Of a stretch of DNA of 64,000 nucleotides, positions 1 through 9,268 are shown one piece after another. Within the stretch, counting starts at the first letter, position 1. Each line of letters starts with the position of its first letter. Source of the stretch: Yoonia tamlensis (GTDB lineage Bacteria; Pseudomonadota; Alphaproteobacteria; Rhodobacterales; Rhodobacteraceae). The notes under the pieces were generated by a model. That model ran no database searches and was not told the DNA's origin. It saw nothing but the letters and a program-made list of their open reading frames with translations. The DNA lies in assembly GCF_900115105.1 (NCBI RefSeq), contig NZ_FOYP01000001.1, forward strand, positions 1,948,097-2,012,096, written 5' to 3'. The position numbers and the translations under genes are program-made.

Positions 1-656
1 GGTAGAAAATCATTCAGCGCATCGTAAAGCGGCTGCATATAGGGATCGACCTTGTCTTTCATATCGCCCGGCAAATAGCCCAGCTTTTCACCAGCCTCGA
101 CCGCAGGGCGCGACAGGATAATCTTGTCGACATGGCCGGAAATCAGCATGTTCACGCCGACAGCCACCGCCAAATATGTCTTGCCCGTCCCCGCGGGGCC
201 GATGCCAAAGGCCAGTTCGTTGTCGAACAGCGATTTTACATAGGTTTTTTGCGCATCGGTGCGCGGCTCAACCAGTTTTTTGCGGGTCTTGATTTCAACC
301 CGCGCATTTTCGCCTTTGAACATTTCGGTTTGCTCAGTAGGGCCGGCAGGGCCGCGCACGGTTTCCGGCCCCATGCGCAATTCGCGGTCGATGTCGCCCG
401 CATCCAGACTACGACCCGCCTCAAGACGCCCGTAGAGTGATTTCAGCACCTCCTGCGCCTTTTCGCGCGCGGCCCCGCCACCCAGAACATCAAGCTGGTT
501 GCCGCGGCGCAAGATCTGCACGCCAAGGCTGTCCTCGATGGTGGTGAGATTGCGGTCAAATTCGCCGCAAAGGTCAATAAGTAAGAAATTGTCAGGGAAT
601 TCAAGCGTGACTTCAGTGACAATATCGTCGGTTACGGTCGGTGCACCAGTGGCCAA
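1..656 (-). CDS. phoH: PhoH-like ATPase, C-terminal part outside window
   Basis: Cytoplasmic PhoH-family P-loop ATPase, a family linked to RNA metabolism together with YbeY. The visible 218 codons hold an N-terminal KH-like region and the Walker A motif GPAGTGKT at residues 153-160, followed by the conserved stretch LSRPAVEAGEKLGYLPGD. I placed the start at a TTG at 654-656 because an AGGAG lies six to seven bases upstream; no ATG or GTG lies in frame close upstream. The gene runs off the left edge, so the C-terminus is not visible. In alphaproteobacteria phoH normally follows miaB directly; here a YHYH gene separates them. Confidence 0.93.
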   Translation of the reverse strand, partial: MATGAPTVTDDIVTEVTLEFPDNFLLIDLCGEFDRNLTTIEDSLGVQILRRGNQLDVLGGGAAREKAQEVLKSLYGRLEAGRSLDAGDIDRELRMGPETVRGPAGPTEQTEMFKGENARVEIKTRKKLVEPRTDAQKTYVKSLFDNELAFGIGPAGTGKTYLAVAVGVNMLISGHVDKIILSRPAVEAGEKLGYLPGDMKDKVDPYMQPLYDALNDFL

Positions 657-789
657 ACGGCTCTCCTTTGAGTCGGTATAACACCAGCTTGGCAAGGGAA
701 TGCTGCAGGTGCAAGAACCGATCCAAGCGCGTGCGCCATTTCGGCCCAAAAAACTGCCCCGCACCAATGGAAATGCGGGGCCATGGTGA

Positions 790-1968
790 TTACCGGTTCG
801 GTGGCGGTGGCAAAATGCTGCGCAATGCGTCTTCGGTCACGCCCAACGCTGTTGCAGCTTGGCCAAAGTCCAATTGAGGACCGCCCGCAGCGTCGAGCAC
901 CTGCATCAGCTCTTCAACGCTACGACCCAGCGTTTGCGCCGCCTCATCAAATCCTTCAGGCGCGCCACCTGGGCCATCACCGCGCGGTGGTTCGCCGCGC
1001 GTAATCACTGTACCCTCAGGTGGATTCGCACCAACGCCAGCCTGTGCCGTGGTTACAAAGTTATCTTGTGCCTGCACACCGACCAAACAGCCCGGAAGGT
1101 TCGGGAAATCCGTTGTCGCATGGTAGTGATAGACAGCGTCGGCACCATATTCGGTCTCGCCGATGTGGCCGTTGCAAGTATCCAGATCGGTTGGAACGGT
1201 GCCGTCGATATCTGTGCTGCCATACATTGCAAACCCGTCAAATGCATAACCAAACTGCGCACTGCTATCCTGCGTCAGCCCGCATTCGGCGGCGATTTCA
1301 TGGGCATCATAGACTGTTGCGATATCGGTCGCAGTCGCGTGCCAATGATACCAACCGCCCGGATCAACGTGACCGCCGCAGGTATCCAACACGGGCATGT
1401 GGCCGGTTTGCTGGATGCTTGGCGCGTCAGAAAAGATCGGCACGCCGTCCAAACCAACCCCGACCTTGGACACGGTCCCAAGCCGTGACGGGGCATCGGC
1501 CATGACCGGCGTGGTCGGGATCAACAATGTCATCGTAACGGTTTCGTCAACCGACACATTGATGCACGCGTGATCGTCAACCGGCTGCGCTACCGAAATA
1601 TCGGCGATATGCACCGTGCCGTCATCATCAAAGAACCGATAACCAAGTTCGTCAAGCATCTCGAAATAGGAGCGATCGACACGGTAAATCCCAGCGTTTT
1701 CTCCGGTCCAGTCCCATATCCCGCTTTCGCCATCTATCGTTGCCGGGCAGAACGGGCCGATCTCAAGACCTTCGGGGACGTAATTGACAACAAGCTGGGT
1801 ACATTGCGCGGCTGTCCCGTTTTCAAGGGTGCAATCGACGATCTGCGCCGGAGCGACAAGCGCGGTTTCGGTCATTCCATCGGCAATACCGTGGGCCGCG
1901 CCAAGGCTGGGCGCGCAAAGCGTTGCGGCCGTAAGCAGGCTTAGTATTATCTTGGGTTGCTTTCGCAC
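790..1968 (-). CDS. secreted YHYH-domain protein
   Basis: A 392-residue protein with an N-terminal signal peptide ending near GAAHG, so probably periplasmic or exported. It carries the YHYH signature: a GGWYHWHAT stretch and, later, VYHYHAT, with nearby Cys, Asp and His residues that could bind metal. The last 60 residues hold two short helical repeats of the LGVTEDAL type and a proline-rich end. A longer reading would start at ATG 1986, but the GTG at 1968 has GGAG at the right distance and gives a cleaner signal peptide. The function of the YHYH family is not established. It sits between miaB and phoH on the same strand and may share their transcript. Confidence 0.8.
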   Translation of the reverse strand: MRKQPKIILSLLTAATLCAPSLGAAHGIADGMTETALVAPAQIVDCTLENGTAAQCTQLVVNYVPEGLEIGPFCPATIDGESGIWDWTGENAGIYRVDRSYFEMLDELGYRFFDDDGTVHIADISVAQPVDDHACINVSVDETVTMTLLIPTTPVMADAPSRLGTVSKVGVGLDGVPIFSDAPSIQQTGHMPVLDTCGGHVDPGGWYHWHATATDIATVYDAHEIAAECGLTQDSSAQFGYAFDGFAMYGSTDIDGTVPTDLDTCNGHIGETEYGADAVYHYHATTDFPNLPGCLVGVQAQDNFVTTAQAGVGANPPEGTVITRGEPPRGDGPGGAPEGFDEAAQTLGRSVEELMQVLDAAGGPQLDFGQAATALGVTEDALRSILPPPPNR

Positions 1969-2058
1969 ATCAGGTCTCCGTTGCATGATAGATTGGACGT
2001 CAATCTTGATGCAAATTATAACGGTGACGTGCCGGAATTCCGTCGCGCAAAGCGCCGG

Positions 2059-3372
2059 TTATTGCGAAAGCAGTTCCCCCTTGAGCGAATTTGTCGCGTC
2101 ATCAATGATCCTGACGCGGCGCACGGTGCCGATGACATCTGCTGGGGCCTCGGCGAATACGGCGTGCAGATACTCGGATTTGCCAATCATCTGACCGGCT
2201 TCGCGGCCCGCTTTTTCGAACAGGACCTTTACATCGCGCCCGACCATCGACGCTTGGGTCGCGATCTGCTGTTCACGCAACAGCCCCTGCAAGCGCTGCA
2301 ATCGGTCGTTCATCACATCTTCGGGCAGTTGCGGTTTTTCGGCCGCAGGCGTGCCGGGACGGGTAGAGTATTTGAACGAATAGGCCTGCCCGTAATGCAC
2401 ATCGCGCACCAATTGCATCGTGTCTTCAAAATCCTGATCCGTTTCACCGGGGAAGCCGACGATGAAATCACCCGATAGCAACAGGTCAGGTCGGGCCGCG
2501 CGAATGCGTTCGATCAGACGCAAATAACCTTCGGCGGTATGTTTGCGGTTCATCGCCTTCAGGATGCGGTTCGACCCGGATTGCACGGGCAAATGCAGAT
2601 AGGGCATCAGTTTTTCGCAAGTCCCATGCGCGTCGATCAGCGCATCGTCCATGTCATTGGGGTGGCTGGTGGTGAAACGGATGCGTTCCAACCCGTCAAC
2701 CTTGTCCAACTCCCAGATCAACCCTGCCAAACCACCGTCATGCCCGTGATAGGCATTCACGTTTTGACCCAAGAGCGTGATTTCACGCACACCGGATTCG
2801 ACCAGTTCTTGCGCTTCGCGGATAATCCGGTCGGCAGGGCGTGATACTTCGGCGCCGCGGGTATAGGGCACGACGCAGAAGGCGCAGAATTTGTCGCAGC
2901 CTTCCTGCACGGTCAAAAACGCGGTCGGGCCGCGTTTGGCCTTGCTGCGCGCTTTGAGCGTCTCGAATTTGTCGTCGTCAGGGAAATCGGTATCAAGCGC
3001 CTTGGCACCCGTTTGCACCGCATCATCCATCGCGGGCAGCCGGTGATAGCTTTGCGGCCCCACAACCAGATCAACCACCGGCGCGCGGCGCATGATCTCT
3101 TCGCCCTCGGCTTGTGCCACGCAGCCTGCGATCCCGATTTTCAGATTTGGGTTGATATCCTTGAGCGGCTTCATGCGCCCCAACTCGGAATAGACCTTTT
3201 CCGCCGCTTTTTCACGGATGTGGCAGGTGTTAAGCAGAATCATATCCGCGTCTTCGGGGGTCTTTGTTTCCACATAGCCGTTGCCGCCCAGCGCCTCGGC
3301 CATGCGTTCGCTGTCATAGACGTTCATCTGGCAGCCATAGGTCTTGATAAATAGCTTTTTGGGCGCGGACAT
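2059..3372 (-). CDS. miaB: tRNA-2-methylthio-N6-dimethylallyladenosine synthase MiaB
   Basis: Radical-SAM methylthiotransferase that converts i6A37 to ms2i6A37 in tRNAs reading UNN codons. The 437-residue product has the N-terminal MTTase domain with its three cluster cysteines ([27 protein letters not shown]), the radical-SAM motif CDKFCAFC (C-x3-C-x2-C), and a C-terminal TRAM domain. The frame stays open 20 codons further upstream, but the family begins at [14 protein letters not shown], so ATG 3372 is taken. The length is normal for MiaB. Confidence 0.97.
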   Translation of the reverse strand: MSAPKKLFIKTYGCQMNVYDSERMAEALGGNGYVETKTPEDADMILLNTCHIREKAAEKVYSELGRMKPLKDINPNLKIGIAGCVAQAEGEEIMRRAPVVDLVVGPQSYHRLPAMDDAVQTGAKALDTDFPDDDKFETLKARSKAKRGPTAFLTVQEGCDKFCAFCVVPYTRGAEVSRPADRIIREAQELVESGVREITLLGQNVNAYHGHDGGLAGLIWELDKVDGLERIRFTTSHPNDMDDALIDAHGTCEKLMPYLHLPVQSGSNRILKAMNRKHTAEGYLRLIERIRAARPDLLLSGDFIVGFPGETDQDFEDTMQLVRDVHYGQAYSFKYSTRPGTPAAEKPQLPEDVMNDRLQRLQGLLREQQIATQASMVGRDVKVLFEKAGREAGQMIGKSEYLHAVFAEAPADVIGTVRRVRIIDDATNSLKGELLSQ

Positions 3373-3483
3373 GTGCAGGCCTCGGGTTAGGAGATTTGAG
3401 AGCGTCATAGCGGCTTGGTGGATTGCTTGCAATGCGGGGTGATTTGACCCAGTTTACGCCAAGCGCAACCGGATACGACTTTC

Positions 3484-4347
3484 ATGCATTTTACCAACCT
3501 GACCGCCCTGATTTCCGATACCAAAACCGCGCTTGCGCGGGGGCCAATTGCCCTGATCCTGATCGAGGATGATGTGGAAATAGCCGGCACCATTACGCAT
3601 CATCTGCGGCTGGGATTTGCACAGATTGTGCTGTTCTGCCCTGCCGATATGCCCATGCCGGATGGTCTGCCCGAAAATGTGCACCGCGTGGATTTTGACG
3701 TAACCGCCGAAGGTGCGCTTGCGACGATCAGCAATGCGGTGATCAAAGCCGCGCAAGGACAGTGGATTTATTATTGCTATAACGCCGAATATTTGATGTT
3801 CCCGTTTTGCGAAACACGCAGCATCGGTGAAATGCTGACCTTTATGGCCGAAGAACGCCGCGATAGCGTCATGTCTTATACGATTGATCTTTATGCCCGC
3901 GATCTGTCGCAAACGCCCAACGGGGTCGACCCGCATGCCCCCTATTTCGACCGCAGCGGATATTTTGCGCTGGCGCGGCAAGACGCCCAAGGTGCGGCGC
4001 TCGAGCGCCAGATGAATATTCACGGCGGTCTGCGCTGGCGGTTTGAAGAACATATCGCCAAAGCCCGCCAAAGGCTGGATCGGGCCGCATTGTTTCGCGC
4101 CCTGCCCGGGTTGCAAATGGCCGAAGATGGCACCCTGTCAGAGCCGGAGCACAACACGTTTTCCTGTCCGTGGCATCACAATCTGACCGTTGCAACCGCG
4201 TCGTTCCGCACAGCCAAGGCACTGCGCCGCAATCCTGGCAGCCGCCATGCGATCGACGGTTTTTTCGGGGCGCATTCGGAACCGTTCAACTGGTCGTCCC
4301 AGCAGCTTCTGGATCTGGGCCTGATCGAGCCGGGGCAGTGGTTCTAG
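3484..4347 (+). CDS. putative glycosyltransferase family 2-like protein
   Basis: A 287-residue soluble protein without signal or membrane segment. The first half resembles a compact GT-A fold: a strand-rich start (ALILIEDDVEIAGTI), then an aromatic stretch QWIYYCYNAEYLMFPFCE where a GT2 donor-site acidic motif would be expected. No canonical DxD is visible, so catalytic activity is unproven. It is close to what is annotated in roseobacters as glycosyltransferase family 2 or hypothetical. The last 62 bases overlap the 3' end of the convergent RAYT gene. Confidence 0.5.
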   Translation: MHFTNLTALISDTKTALARGPIALILIEDDVEIAGTITHHLRLGFAQIVLFCPADMPMPDGLPENVHRVDFDVTAEGALATISNAVIKAAQGQWIYYCYNAEYLMFPFCETRSIGEMLTFMAEERRDSVMSYTIDLYARDLSQTPNGVDPHAPYFDRSGYFALARQDAQGAALERQMNIHGGLRWRFEEHIAKARQRLDRAALFRALPGLQMAEDGTLSEPEHNTFSCPWHHNLTVATASFRTAKALRRNPGSRHAIDGFFGAHSEPFNWSSQQLLDLGLIEPGQWF

Positions 4348-4831
4348 ACACGCGTGGATCAAGATCCACCCTACGCCTGTGCAGTGACCCATAGGGCCAG
4401 TCAGAAGGTTTGCCAACCAAGCCTGCACGCACCGGTGCCATCAGGATCAGGTGGTCGTGCAGATCGTAATCCGCCCGATCACGGATCACATGTTCCCAGT
4501 ACCGACGCTGCCAGATGCCTTTTTCACCAGGGCGCAAACGGGTTGTCCCCGAAAGCACGGGCGGCGCGCAATGGCGCGAAAAGGTCGATTTAATCAGCCG
4601 CCAGCGTTTGCTATAGGCGCTATCCCCGGGCGGTAGGGTCCAGATCATATGCAATTTGTTAGGTAACACCACAGCCGCATTGATTTCAAAAGGCCAGCGC
4701 TGCAAACACAGCCGCGTCGCCGCGCGCAGCAGGTCGATGCGATCAACCAGCAGCGACGACGCATCGTCGCGCAAATTGACGGTAAAGAAATAGGTGCCTG
4801 CGGGCACAAAGCGTCTGCGGTATTGTGACAT
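4286..4831 (-). CDS. decayed REP-associated tyrosine transposase (RAYT)
   Basis: IS200-like Y1 transposase of the RAYT (TnpA-REP) family, 181 residues. The diagnostic stretches IWTLPPGD, RWRLIKSTFSRH and GIWQRRYWEHVIRD are present. Both catalytic elements are lost: the HUH motif, normally DHLH, reads NKLH (Lys59 for His), and the position of the catalytic Tyr (family pattern HVDYIHFNPV) reads HDHLILMAPV, with Leu128. The natural stop seems gone: the frame continues through the REP copy at 4354-4375 and ends inside the convergent upstream gene, adding about 25 unrelated residues. ATG 4831 is preceded by an in-frame GTG. Probably inactive for transposition. Confidence 0.8.
   Translation of the reverse strand: MSQYRRRFVPAGTYFFTVNLRDDASSLLVDRIDLLRAATRLCLQRWPFEINAAVVLPNKLHMIWTLPPGDSAYSKRWRLIKSTFSRHCAPPVLSGTTRLRPGEKGIWQRRYWEHVIRDRADYDLHDHLILMAPVRAGLVGKPSDWPYGSLHRRRVDLDPRVSRTTAPARSGPDPEAAGTTS
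4354..4375 (-). repeat. REP palindrome, copy 1
   Basis: A 22-base unit whose core GTGGATCTTGATCCAC is a near-perfect palindrome preceded by CGTAGG when read on the minus strand. It is identical, in inverted orientation, to 4875-4896. It lies inside the 3' end of the RAYT frame. REP elements of this kind are mobilised by RAYT proteins. Confidence 0.8.
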
Positions 4832-4874
4832 CACGCAAACCTGCCATGGAACTGGTTAACATCCGATAAACCAT

Positions 4875-4896
4875 CGTAGGGTGGATCTTGATCCAC
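4875..4896 (+). repeat. REP palindrome, copy 2
   Basis: Second copy of the 22-base unit, CGTAGG followed by GTGGATCTTGATCCAC, in the opposite orientation to copy 1. It lies 44 bases upstream of the RAYT start. The pair brackets the transposase gene, the usual layout for a RAYT with its cognate REPs. Confidence 0.8.
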
Positions 4897-4947
4897 CCCT
4901 GTTTGTATCGACCGTGCGCACCAGCAGGCGCATGGCGCGCAAATCTG

Positions 4948-5364
4948 CTATTTACGGCGCAGCCGGATGACCACGTCAACAGAGGCAATCTCGGCCCCCA
5001 TGGGGGCATGCGGCACCCGTGCGATTTCAAGCTGGTCAGCCGGCGCATCCGTCAAAAGCGCGGTATCTTCCCAATAGAAATGCGGATGATCCGTCATATT
5101 CGTGTCGAAATAGCTCTTGGCGCCGTCAACTGTGATCTCGCGCATCAATCCGGCATCGCAAAAGGCGCGTAGCGTATTATAGACGGTCGCCAGCGACACT
5201 TTTTCACCTGCGGCAAGCGCTGCGTCAAACAGGCTTTCTGCGGTCACATGCCTGTCTTGTCCGTCACCGACAAGCAAGCTGGCCAATGTCAGCCGTTGCC
5301 GCGTCGGGCGCAATCCTGCCCCCGAAAGCCAATCCGTGCTGCGTTGTCCAACAATATCCGTCAT
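4948..5364 (-). CDS. irr: iron response regulator Irr (Fur family)
   Basis: Fur-superfamily transcription regulator of 138 residues that in alphaproteobacteria senses iron through haem. It has the N-terminal winged helix (GLRPTRQRLTLASLL, LATVYNTLRAFCDAGL) and the TDHPHFY stretch with His93 and His95, the HxH typical of Irr. No Fur-type C-terminal CxxC zinc motif is present. The gene is transcribed divergently from fabA over 148 bases. That intergenic region contains two CAATTG palindromes eight bases apart, which could be part of an operator, but I see no clear iron-control element. Confidence 0.9.
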   Translation of the reverse strand: MTDIVGQRSTDWLSGAGLRPTRQRLTLASLLVGDGQDRHVTAESLFDAALAAGEKVSLATVYNTLRAFCDAGLMREITVDGAKSYFDTNMTDHPHFYWEDTALLTDAPADQLEIARVPHAPMGAEIASVDVVIRLRRK

Positions 5365-5512
5365 GCGTGCCTGCTTATTTGCGTCCCCCCTTATAGCTGC
5401 GAATGCGAAGGATTATCAATTGAATTTCTGCAATTGCCCGTCAGGCTTGCCCTTGCAAAGGTCGCAGTGGTAAAGGTTTTGAAACGCAGCAGTTAAGAAT
5501 GAGACCAGACAA

Positions 5513-6022
5513 ATGGCCGATTACCCTACCAGTTTTGACAAAGACGACTTGCTCAAATGCGCCCGCGGCGAATTATTCGGCCCCGGCAACGCGCAGCTGC
5601 CTGCCCCGCCGATGTTGATGATGGACCGCATCACCGAAGTTTCTGCCGATGGCGGCGCGCATGGCAAAGGGCATATCATTGCTGAATTCGATATCACGCC
5701 AGAGCTGTGGTTCTTTGACTGCCATTTTCCCGGCAACCCGATCATGCCCGGCTGTCTGGGGCTTGATGGCCTGTGGCAGCTGACCGGTTTTAACCTTGGC
5801 TGGCGCGGCTGGCTTGGGCGCGGTTATGCGCTTGGCGTGGGCGAGGTCAAACTGACCGGCATGGTGCGCCCCGACCGCAAAATGCTGACCTATAAGATTG
5901 ATTTCACCAAAGCGATCCAGACCCGCCGCCTGACCATGGGTGTCGCCGACGGGATCGTCGAAGCCGACGGCGAAGTGATCTATCAAGTCAAGGACATGAA
6001 GGTCGCGCTCAGCGAAAGTTAA
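5513..6022 (+). CDS. fabA: 3-hydroxydecanoyl-[ACP] dehydratase/isomerase FabA
   Basis: Bifunctional hot-dog-fold enzyme that dehydrates beta-hydroxyacyl-ACP and isomerises trans-2- to cis-3-decenoyl-ACP, the branch point of anaerobic unsaturated fatty acid synthesis. The 169-residue product shows the active site [17 protein letters not shown] with His71 and Asp85. Length matches the family. It is followed by a strong hairpin rather than by fabB, so here it is probably transcribed alone. Confidence 0.97.
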   Translation: MADYPTSFDKDDLLKCARGELFGPGNAQLPAPPMLMMDRITEVSADGGAHGKGHIIAEFDITPELWFFDCHFPGNPIMPGCLGLDGLWQLTGFNLGWRGWLGRGYALGVGEVKLTGMVRPDRKMLTYKIDFTKAIQTRRLTMGVADGIVEADGEVIYQVKDMKVALSES

Positions 6023-6030
6023 GCCTCTGA

Positions 6031-6061
6031 CCTAGCGCCGACAATTGTTGTTGGCGTTAGG
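6031..6061 (+). terminator. candidate terminator after fabA
   Basis: Arms CCTAGCGCCGACAA (6031-6044) and TTGTTGGCGTTAGG (6048-6061) form a 14-pair stem with two G-U pairs and a three-base loop, starting nine bases after the fabA stop. Only a short CTTT follows, so the poly-T part is weak. Confidence 0.5.
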
Positions 6062-6119
6062 CTTTGCGCAGCATGCGTTCAGCGCACCCAAAATGCGCGC
6101 CGCCCATCCCGCCGCAAAG

Positions 6120-6629
6120 TCACGCGTTGCTTTCCAAGAACGTTTGGGCCTCAAGCAATGCACCCGCAAGCCCGTCGATAAACCCGTGCGTGCTGACGTC
6201 AATCAAGCCGGATGTTGTGCGGGTCTCATCCTCAACGACATCCGCAACCGCAAGTACCCCAAATGGCGTAGCCTTTGCCGCAAGCAATTCGCGGTAGCTG
6301 GCACCTGTGCCATGTTTCAACACATTGACGGCGAGATAATATTTATGGATGCGATCCGCGAGATCCGGCTGCTTGGCCGCGAGCAACGCTGCGCGCAATT
6401 TGCGCGAAAACGGCCCGCGTTTGAAATGATGCTGCATGCGGGCTTCAAACAGGCCGAACAGGTCGACCGCCGCCTTTTCGAGCCCCGCAGTCGCCGCACG
6501 CATTTCCTGATCTTGTGCGTGCGCTTTTGCGCCTTGGCTGGTTGCGGCTGCGTTCAAGCGGGCTTCGTGTATCTTTGCATCAGCTTGCGCCGCTGCGATC
6601 AACGCATGCAGGTCATTCGTTTTTTCCAT
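6120..6629 (-). CDS. hypothetical helical cytoplasmic protein
   Basis: A 169-residue protein I do not recognise. No signal peptide or membrane segment. Residues 1-60 are rich in Ala, Gln, Glu and Lys and likely form long helices, possibly a coiled coil. The middle is basic (QHHFKRGPFSRKLRAALLAAK) and is followed by DRIHKYYLAVNVLKHG and a calmer C-terminal domain. It looks like a genuine gene because the opposite-strand frame over the same region has no family features. It lies downstream of the Hint-domain gene on the same strand. Confidence 0.6.
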   Translation of the reverse strand: MEKTNDLHALIAAAQADAKIHEARLNAAATSQGAKAHAQDQEMRAATAGLEKAAVDLFGLFEARMQHHFKRGPFSRKLRAALLAAKQPDLADRIHKYYLAVNVLKHGTGASYRELLAAKATPFGVLAVADVVEDETRTTSGLIDVSTHGFIDGLAGALLEAQTFLESNA

Positions 6630-6733
6630 TGTCCGCGCTCCTTGGGGGTTGAACCACCCTTACGCTATGCTGCGCAGAAAGAAAGGGCAGAAACGGCACC
6701 GCCGCATTACCCGTTCCGGTCTGCGCGCGCGGA

Positions 6734-7813
6734 TCAAGACACCAATGCGCGCCCGTTTTTGACATGCCGTGCAACCAGCCCGCGCTGGCGCTGGCCTTTT
6801 GGGATAAATGCGGCGGACTGTGGGGCGTGGCCGGCCTGCTTTAGTTCCGGAAACAGTTCAAAAATTTCTTTGCGCGCCTGCGCAGGCACCGATTTCAAGG
6901 CTTCGGGGCCTGTATACAGGCTTTCACTGGGGGCATCATTTGCATAGACCACCTGATGTGCGTCAAACAGCATATGCATATAGCAAACCGGCGCGTCGGT
7001 CTGTACTGACGCGACGCCGGGCGCGGCGACAAGCGATTTCGCGGCAACCAGTACTTCGTCTGTGCCAAACATGCGCTGCGCAATTTCCGACCGCACCAGC
7101 ATCCGGTGCTGCGGAGAAACCAGCAGGTCCTGTTTGGGCAATCCGGCACCCATGCTGCCCGCGGCAATTCTGATCGGGCGCAGATTTGGCTTGAACGCCA
7201 GATCAATGCTGTCCAGCGCGCGCTTGCCGATCCACAAAATCGGCTGCAAACCGTTGTCTTTGGTCAGAACCAAATCACCAACTTCCAGCGATTCGATCGG
7301 GCGCGGTCCGGTGCTTGTGGTTATCAGCGTCCCTGCAACAAAGCATGGCACATTGTCGACAGGTGTTTCCTGACCGTCCGCGCTCCCGTTGACTGTATAG
7401 GTCGTGCCGGGCGTCGGCAAAACCGGCCCGCTGATGCCGACGTTATCGCCGTCAATGCGAATGATCCAGAATGTTTCGCCCGTGGAGGTCGTGAATCCGA
7501 ACTCCAGTTCGACCGGCGACCCCGCAAGATAGGTTGTCCCGTTGATTGTGACGTCTTGTGAAAGCAGCTGGTCGTTATTGCCCGTCGACGGGGACGACCC
7601 GTTCCCCGGCGTATCAATATAGCCGTCCGAGAAATAGTTGTCGGGCGATCCGACCGGATTACCGTCATCGTCAGTGACACTGATAACAGTCAGCGTGGCA
7701 CTGCTGTTAAGCGTCATTGTTGTCCCGTTCGGGTAGCTGATGGTGTTATTTGTCGATGCACCGACCCATTGATCAAACCCGTAGATCGGCACCGTAAAAT
7801 TGAACGCAACCAT
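6734..7813 (-). CDS. Hint-domain protein (Hint_2 type)
   Basis: A 359-residue protein. Residues 1-150 are a beta-rich, Asn/Asp/Gly/Thr-rich domain with no Cys, of the kind found in secreted RTX-like roseobacter proteins. Residues 157-320 form a Hint domain: Cys157 begins CFVAGTLITTSTGPRPIE, then VSPQHRML, and near its end FDAHQVVYANDAPSES. Hint domains of this type occur at the C-terminal side of secreted proteins; self-cleavage is plausible but unproven. No classical signal peptide is seen. A TTAA-N7-TTAA box lies about 50 bases upstream. Together with the preceding hypothetical gene it interrupts the fabA to fabB-fabI arrangement. Confidence 0.85.
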   Translation of the reverse strand: MVAFNFTVPIYGFDQWVGASTNNTISYPNGTTMTLNSSATLTVISVTDDDGNPVGSPDNYFSDGYIDTPGNGSSPSTGNNDQLLSQDVTINGTTYLAGSPVELEFGFTTSTGETFWIIRIDGDNVGISGPVLPTPGTTYTVNGSADGQETPVDNVPCFVAGTLITTSTGPRPIESLEVGDLVLTKDNGLQPILWIGKRALDSIDLAFKPNLRPIRIAAGSMGAGLPKQDLLVSPQHRMLVRSEIAQRMFGTDEVLVAAKSLVAAPGVASVQTDAPVCYMHMLFDAHQVVYANDAPSESLYTGPEALKSVPAQARKEIFELFPELKQAGHAPQSAAFIPKGQRQRGLVARHVKNGRALVS

Positions 7814-7861
7814 GTTCAGCCCTCATACTCATGGAAATTGTCGGGTAGCACCGTCCAAATA

Positions 7862-7877
7862 TTAACGCAACATTAAC
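7862..7877. promoter_or_regulatory. candidate CtrA box
   Basis: TTAACGCAACATTAAC fits the CtrA consensus TTAA-N7-TTAAC exactly. It lies 49 bases upstream of the Hint-domain gene start and about 160 bases upstream of fabB. Confidence 0.5.
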
Positions 7878-8035
7878 AAGCCAAGCAGATTTTGTGCGGT
7901 GGCGTCAAAGGCGCGATTTTTCGCCACATCGCGCGGACCAGATCGCTAGGCATGCCGCGCGGGGCGAAGCTACCTGCTTGCCCCCGCCCCCACTGCTGCC
8001 TTACAAAGCAGTAACAAAATAATGGGAGTGCGTTT

Positions 8036-9265
8036 ATGCGTCGCGTCGTCGTCACAGGTTTGGGGATTGTCTCTCCGATTGGGAATAACGCCGAAGAGGT
8101 GAAAGCCTCGCTTAAGGCTGGCAAATCCGGAATCGTGGCGTCGCCCGAAATGGCCGAACACGGGTTCCGCAGCCAGATCGCAGGCACAGTCAAAATTGAC
8201 ATCACCGAACATGTCGACAAACGCGCGCTGCGTTTCATGGGGCCGGGTGCAGCCTATGCCTATATCGCGATGGGTCAGGCGATTGCGGATGCAGGGCTTG
8301 ATGAAAGCACGGTATCAAACGTGCGCACGGGGCTTGTTGCGGGCTCCGGCGGCCCATCCACATCCGCGATGTTCGCGGCCCATAATGTGGTCAAAGATAC
8401 AGGTGCCACCAAACGCATCGGGCCTTTTGCCGTGCCAAAATGCATGTCGTCCACGATCTCTGCGAACCTGTCGACCCAGTATAAAATCAAAGGCATTAAC
8501 TATTCGATCACCTCTGCCTGTTCGACATCCCTGCACTGCATCGGCAACGCCGCCGAACAAATCATGATGGGCAAACAGGACGTGATGTTTGCGGGTGGCG
8601 GCGAAGAATTGGACTGGACGCTGTCATGTCTGTTTGATGCGATGGGCGCGATGTCATCAAAATTCAATGACACCCCCGAAAAAGCATCCCGTGCGTTTGA
8701 CGCAAACCGCGACGGTTTTGTAATCGCTGGCGGCGGCGCGATGCTGGTGCTGGAAAGCCTTGAGCACGCGCAAGCACGCGGTGCCAAAATTTATGCCGAA
8801 GTAACCGGATACGCGGCGACATCTGACGGGCACGACATGGTTGCCCCATCAGGCGAAGGCGGCGAACGCGCGATGCGTCTGGCGCTGCAAACCCTGCCAG
8901 AGGGCCGCAAGATCAGCTATATCAACGCGCACGGGACATCGACCCCCGTCGGCGACGTGGGCGAGATCGAAGCCGTGCGCCGTGTGTTCGGCGAAGGCGC
9001 GACACCGCCCGTTTCATCGACCAAATCCATGACAGGCCACAGTCAGGGTGCCACCGGCGCCTCCGAAGCTGTTTATTGCCTGTTGATGCTCGAGGATGAT
9101 TTCATCACCCCGTCAATCAACGTCGAAACCCTTGACCCTGCGCTGAAGCCCGCCGAAATCGCCACAACATTGGTTGAAAACGCAGGGCTGGATACCGTGA
9201 TGACAAACTCTTTCGGGTTTGGCGGCACCAACGGGTCAATGTTGCTATCCAAGTTTAAGGGCTAA
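8036..9265 (+). CDS. fabB: 3-oxoacyl-[ACP] synthase I FabB
   Basis: Elongating beta-ketoacyl-ACP synthase needed for unsaturated fatty acid synthesis. The 409-residue thiolase-fold protein has the nucleophile in SACSTS (Cys162), the His motifs [11 protein letters not shown] and [12 protein letters not shown], and the C-terminal [16 protein letters not shown] ribosome binding site precedes the ATG. It is followed by fabI after three bases, so the two are cotranscribed. fabA lies 2 kb upstream, beyond two opposite-strand genes. Confidence 0.97.
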   Translation: MRRVVVTGLGIVSPIGNNAEEVKASLKAGKSGIVASPEMAEHGFRSQIAGTVKIDITEHVDKRALRFMGPGAAYAYIAMGQAIADAGLDESTVSNVRTGLVAGSGGPSTSAMFAAHNVVKDTGATKRIGPFAVPKCMSSTISANLSTQYKIKGINYSITSACSTSLHCIGNAAEQIMMGKQDVMFAGGGEELDWTLSCLFDAMGAMSSKFNDTPEKASRAFDANRDGFVIAGGGAMLVLESLEHAQARGAKIYAEVTGYAATSDGHDMVAPSGEGGERAMRLALQTLPEGRKISYINAHGTSTPVGDVGEIEAVRRVFGEGATPPVSSTKSMTGHSQGATGASEAVYCLLMLEDDFITPSINVETLDPALKPAEIATTLVENAGLDTVMTNSFGFGGTNGSMLLSKFKG

Positions 9266-9268
9266 GCC

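Noticed and set aside
5365..5512. Irr/Fur iron-control element between irr and fabA
   Set aside because: Two CAATTG palindromes are present but nothing matches a known iron-control consensus well enough.
6045..6947. 300-codon plus-strand frame
   Set aside because: It covers parts of two minus-strand genes, has no recognisable family, and the minus-strand Hint protein explains the DNA.
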